Origin: Candidatus Poseidoniales archaeon
GTDB lineage: Archaea; Thermoplasmatota; Poseidoniia; Poseidoniales; Poseidoniaceae
Reading direction: 5' to 3'
DNA: 6,681 bases
NCBI GenBank assembly: GCA_003602665.1
Contig: QQSG01000136.1
Coordinates: 7,278 to 13,958 of the forward strand
The stretch's first letter is position 1. Each line of letters begins with the position of its first letter. A program made the translations under genes and the position numbers. Below the pieces are notes generated by a model, which saw nothing but the letters and a program-made list of their open reading frames with translations, was not told the DNA's origin and did no database searches. Below, in pieces: positions 5,959 through 6,681 of this stretch.

Positions 5959-6681
5959 TTATAGTTCATTTTTATATTCCAATAATGAACGTATATCTAC
6001 TTGTATAGAGCCATTATCCGACCTAAGATTTAATTTAAATTTTCGTCCATGTGCACGCTCCCAAATACCCGCAACAAGGCCAATTGAAAAAGGAGTGATT
6101 GAATTCTGAGAAAAGCTAAACGTTGTATTGAACGATTTGGAATCATATTCGAGAACAGTTGCCCCGCCCCATCCTTGTTCAGAGAGATATGTGCGTAAAT
6201 AAGCATCCCAACTTTCCTTTCCAGTGATGTAAACTGCACGTTCTGAAACGGAAAACAATTCGACAACAGATGAAATTATTACCGACATCATCGAAAGGTC
6301 AGTTTTCGACCAGTCTGTTGGACCTTGAATCCAGTTAACTTCACTCAAATCAGGGACATGAGGCAAACATGTTGAAAAAAACCGATTCAGAAGAGTGGCT
6401 GGTAAAATCATGTATCGCTCACCATCGATTTCTAAATGACCATCCTCCTTTACGACAAGTAAATTGGACACATGTTTTGTTGTCTCGAGACTGCGGTCCA
6501 CACTCATTTCAGACCATGGAAATCGCTTAACAGAATTAGGAGGGGGCAATTCACGATTGATTTCAAGTGATAATTGAACTATCCGAGGCGAAGGTTCATT
6601 CCAACGAATTTTGTACCTCGTTTGGTGAAACACTTCCAAAGCATAGGATGCTAATCCAACAGAAAAGAGAGAATGAGCCCC
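5959..6681 (-). CDS. unrecognised protein, 5' end beyond window
   Basis: The frame is open through the right window edge, giving 240 codons here, so the true start lies outside. The TTG at 6639 is only an internal candidate with no convincing reason to be the start. The visible N-terminal part reads GAHSLFSVGLASYALEV and joins smoothly to what follows. No signal peptide or membrane helix is evident, so the protein is probably cytosolic. Its C-terminal third has a glycine-rich strand (SEQGWGGATVLEYDS) followed by ITPFSIGLVAGIWERAHGRK and a final beta hairpin. That layout weakly recalls small-molecule-binding V4R-type domains, but key residues cannot be matched with confidence. It is on the same strand as the surface pair, but the 100-base gap and the palindrome suggest a separate transcript. 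Function is unknown. Confidence 0.78.
   Translation of the reverse strand, partial: GAHSLFSVGLASYALEVFHQTRYKIRWNEPSPRIVQLSLEINRELPPPNSVKRFPWSEMSVDRSLETTKHVSNLLVVKEDGHLEIDGERYMILPATLLNRFFSTCLPHVPDLSEVNWIQGPTDWSKTDLSMMSVIISSVVELFSVSERAVYITGKESWDAYLRTYLSEQGWGGATVLEYDSKSFNTTFSFSQNSITPFSIGLVAGIWERAHGRKFKLNLRSDNGSIQVDIRSLLEYKNEL

Noticed and set aside
5959..6639. TTG at 6639 as the start of the upstream gene
   Set aside because: The frame stays open through the right window edge with sensible protein sequence. No strong ribosome site was seen before the TTG, so the gene is better treated as 5'-truncated.

Overview
The window carries four genes, all on the minus strand, so transcription runs from high to low coordinates. 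Both end genes are cut by the window edges. The order of transcription is: an unrecognised gene missing its 5' end (5959-6681), a 1044-residue protein packed with thrombospondin-type-3-like aspartate-rich calcium motifs (2724-5858), a 506-residue type I membrane protein with Ig/PKD-like beta-sandwich character (1197-2717), and a Xaa-Pro aminopeptidase of the M24/PepP family missing its 3' end (1-1151). I see no RNA gene, insertion sequence or CRISPR array. No gene-free stretch exceeds 100 bases.

The organism is probably a marine planktonic archaeon, most likely Marine Group II (Poseidoniales). This is an inference from moderate AT-richness, compact same-strand gene order, very long secreted proteins with DxDxDG motifs plus 'DGWE' signatures, and frequent N-x-S/T sequons. 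No marker gene in the window settles it, and a marine bacterium is not formally excluded.

The two central genes look like one cell-surface module. The large protein has a single N-terminal hydrophobic segment and about 25 DxDxDG-type loops in three blocks. The blocks are separated by two non-repeat inserts: one strongly resembles a biotinyl/lipoyl-like barrel-sandwich-hybrid domain (residues about 462-532), and one is cysteine- and tryptophan-rich (about 728-818). Its stop codon is TAG, followed at once by an in-frame TGA, and only 6 bases separate the TAG from the ATG of the second gene, which is in the same reading frame. The second protein has a signal peptide, an extracellular region of several beta-sandwich-like segments, one C-terminal membrane helix and a short cytoplasmic tail. 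A plausible reading is a calcium-stiffened stalk or adhesin with a membrane-anchored partner.

The PepP-like gene starts 45 bases after the second gene with its own Shine-Dalgarno sequence. It is probably a cytosolic housekeeping peptidase with no evident functional tie to the surface pair. The upstream partial gene ends 100 bases before the large gene. That gap holds the large gene's Shine-Dalgarno sequence and a perfect ATCGAT-TAC-ATCGAT palindrome, which is a candidate regulatory or transcript-end element.
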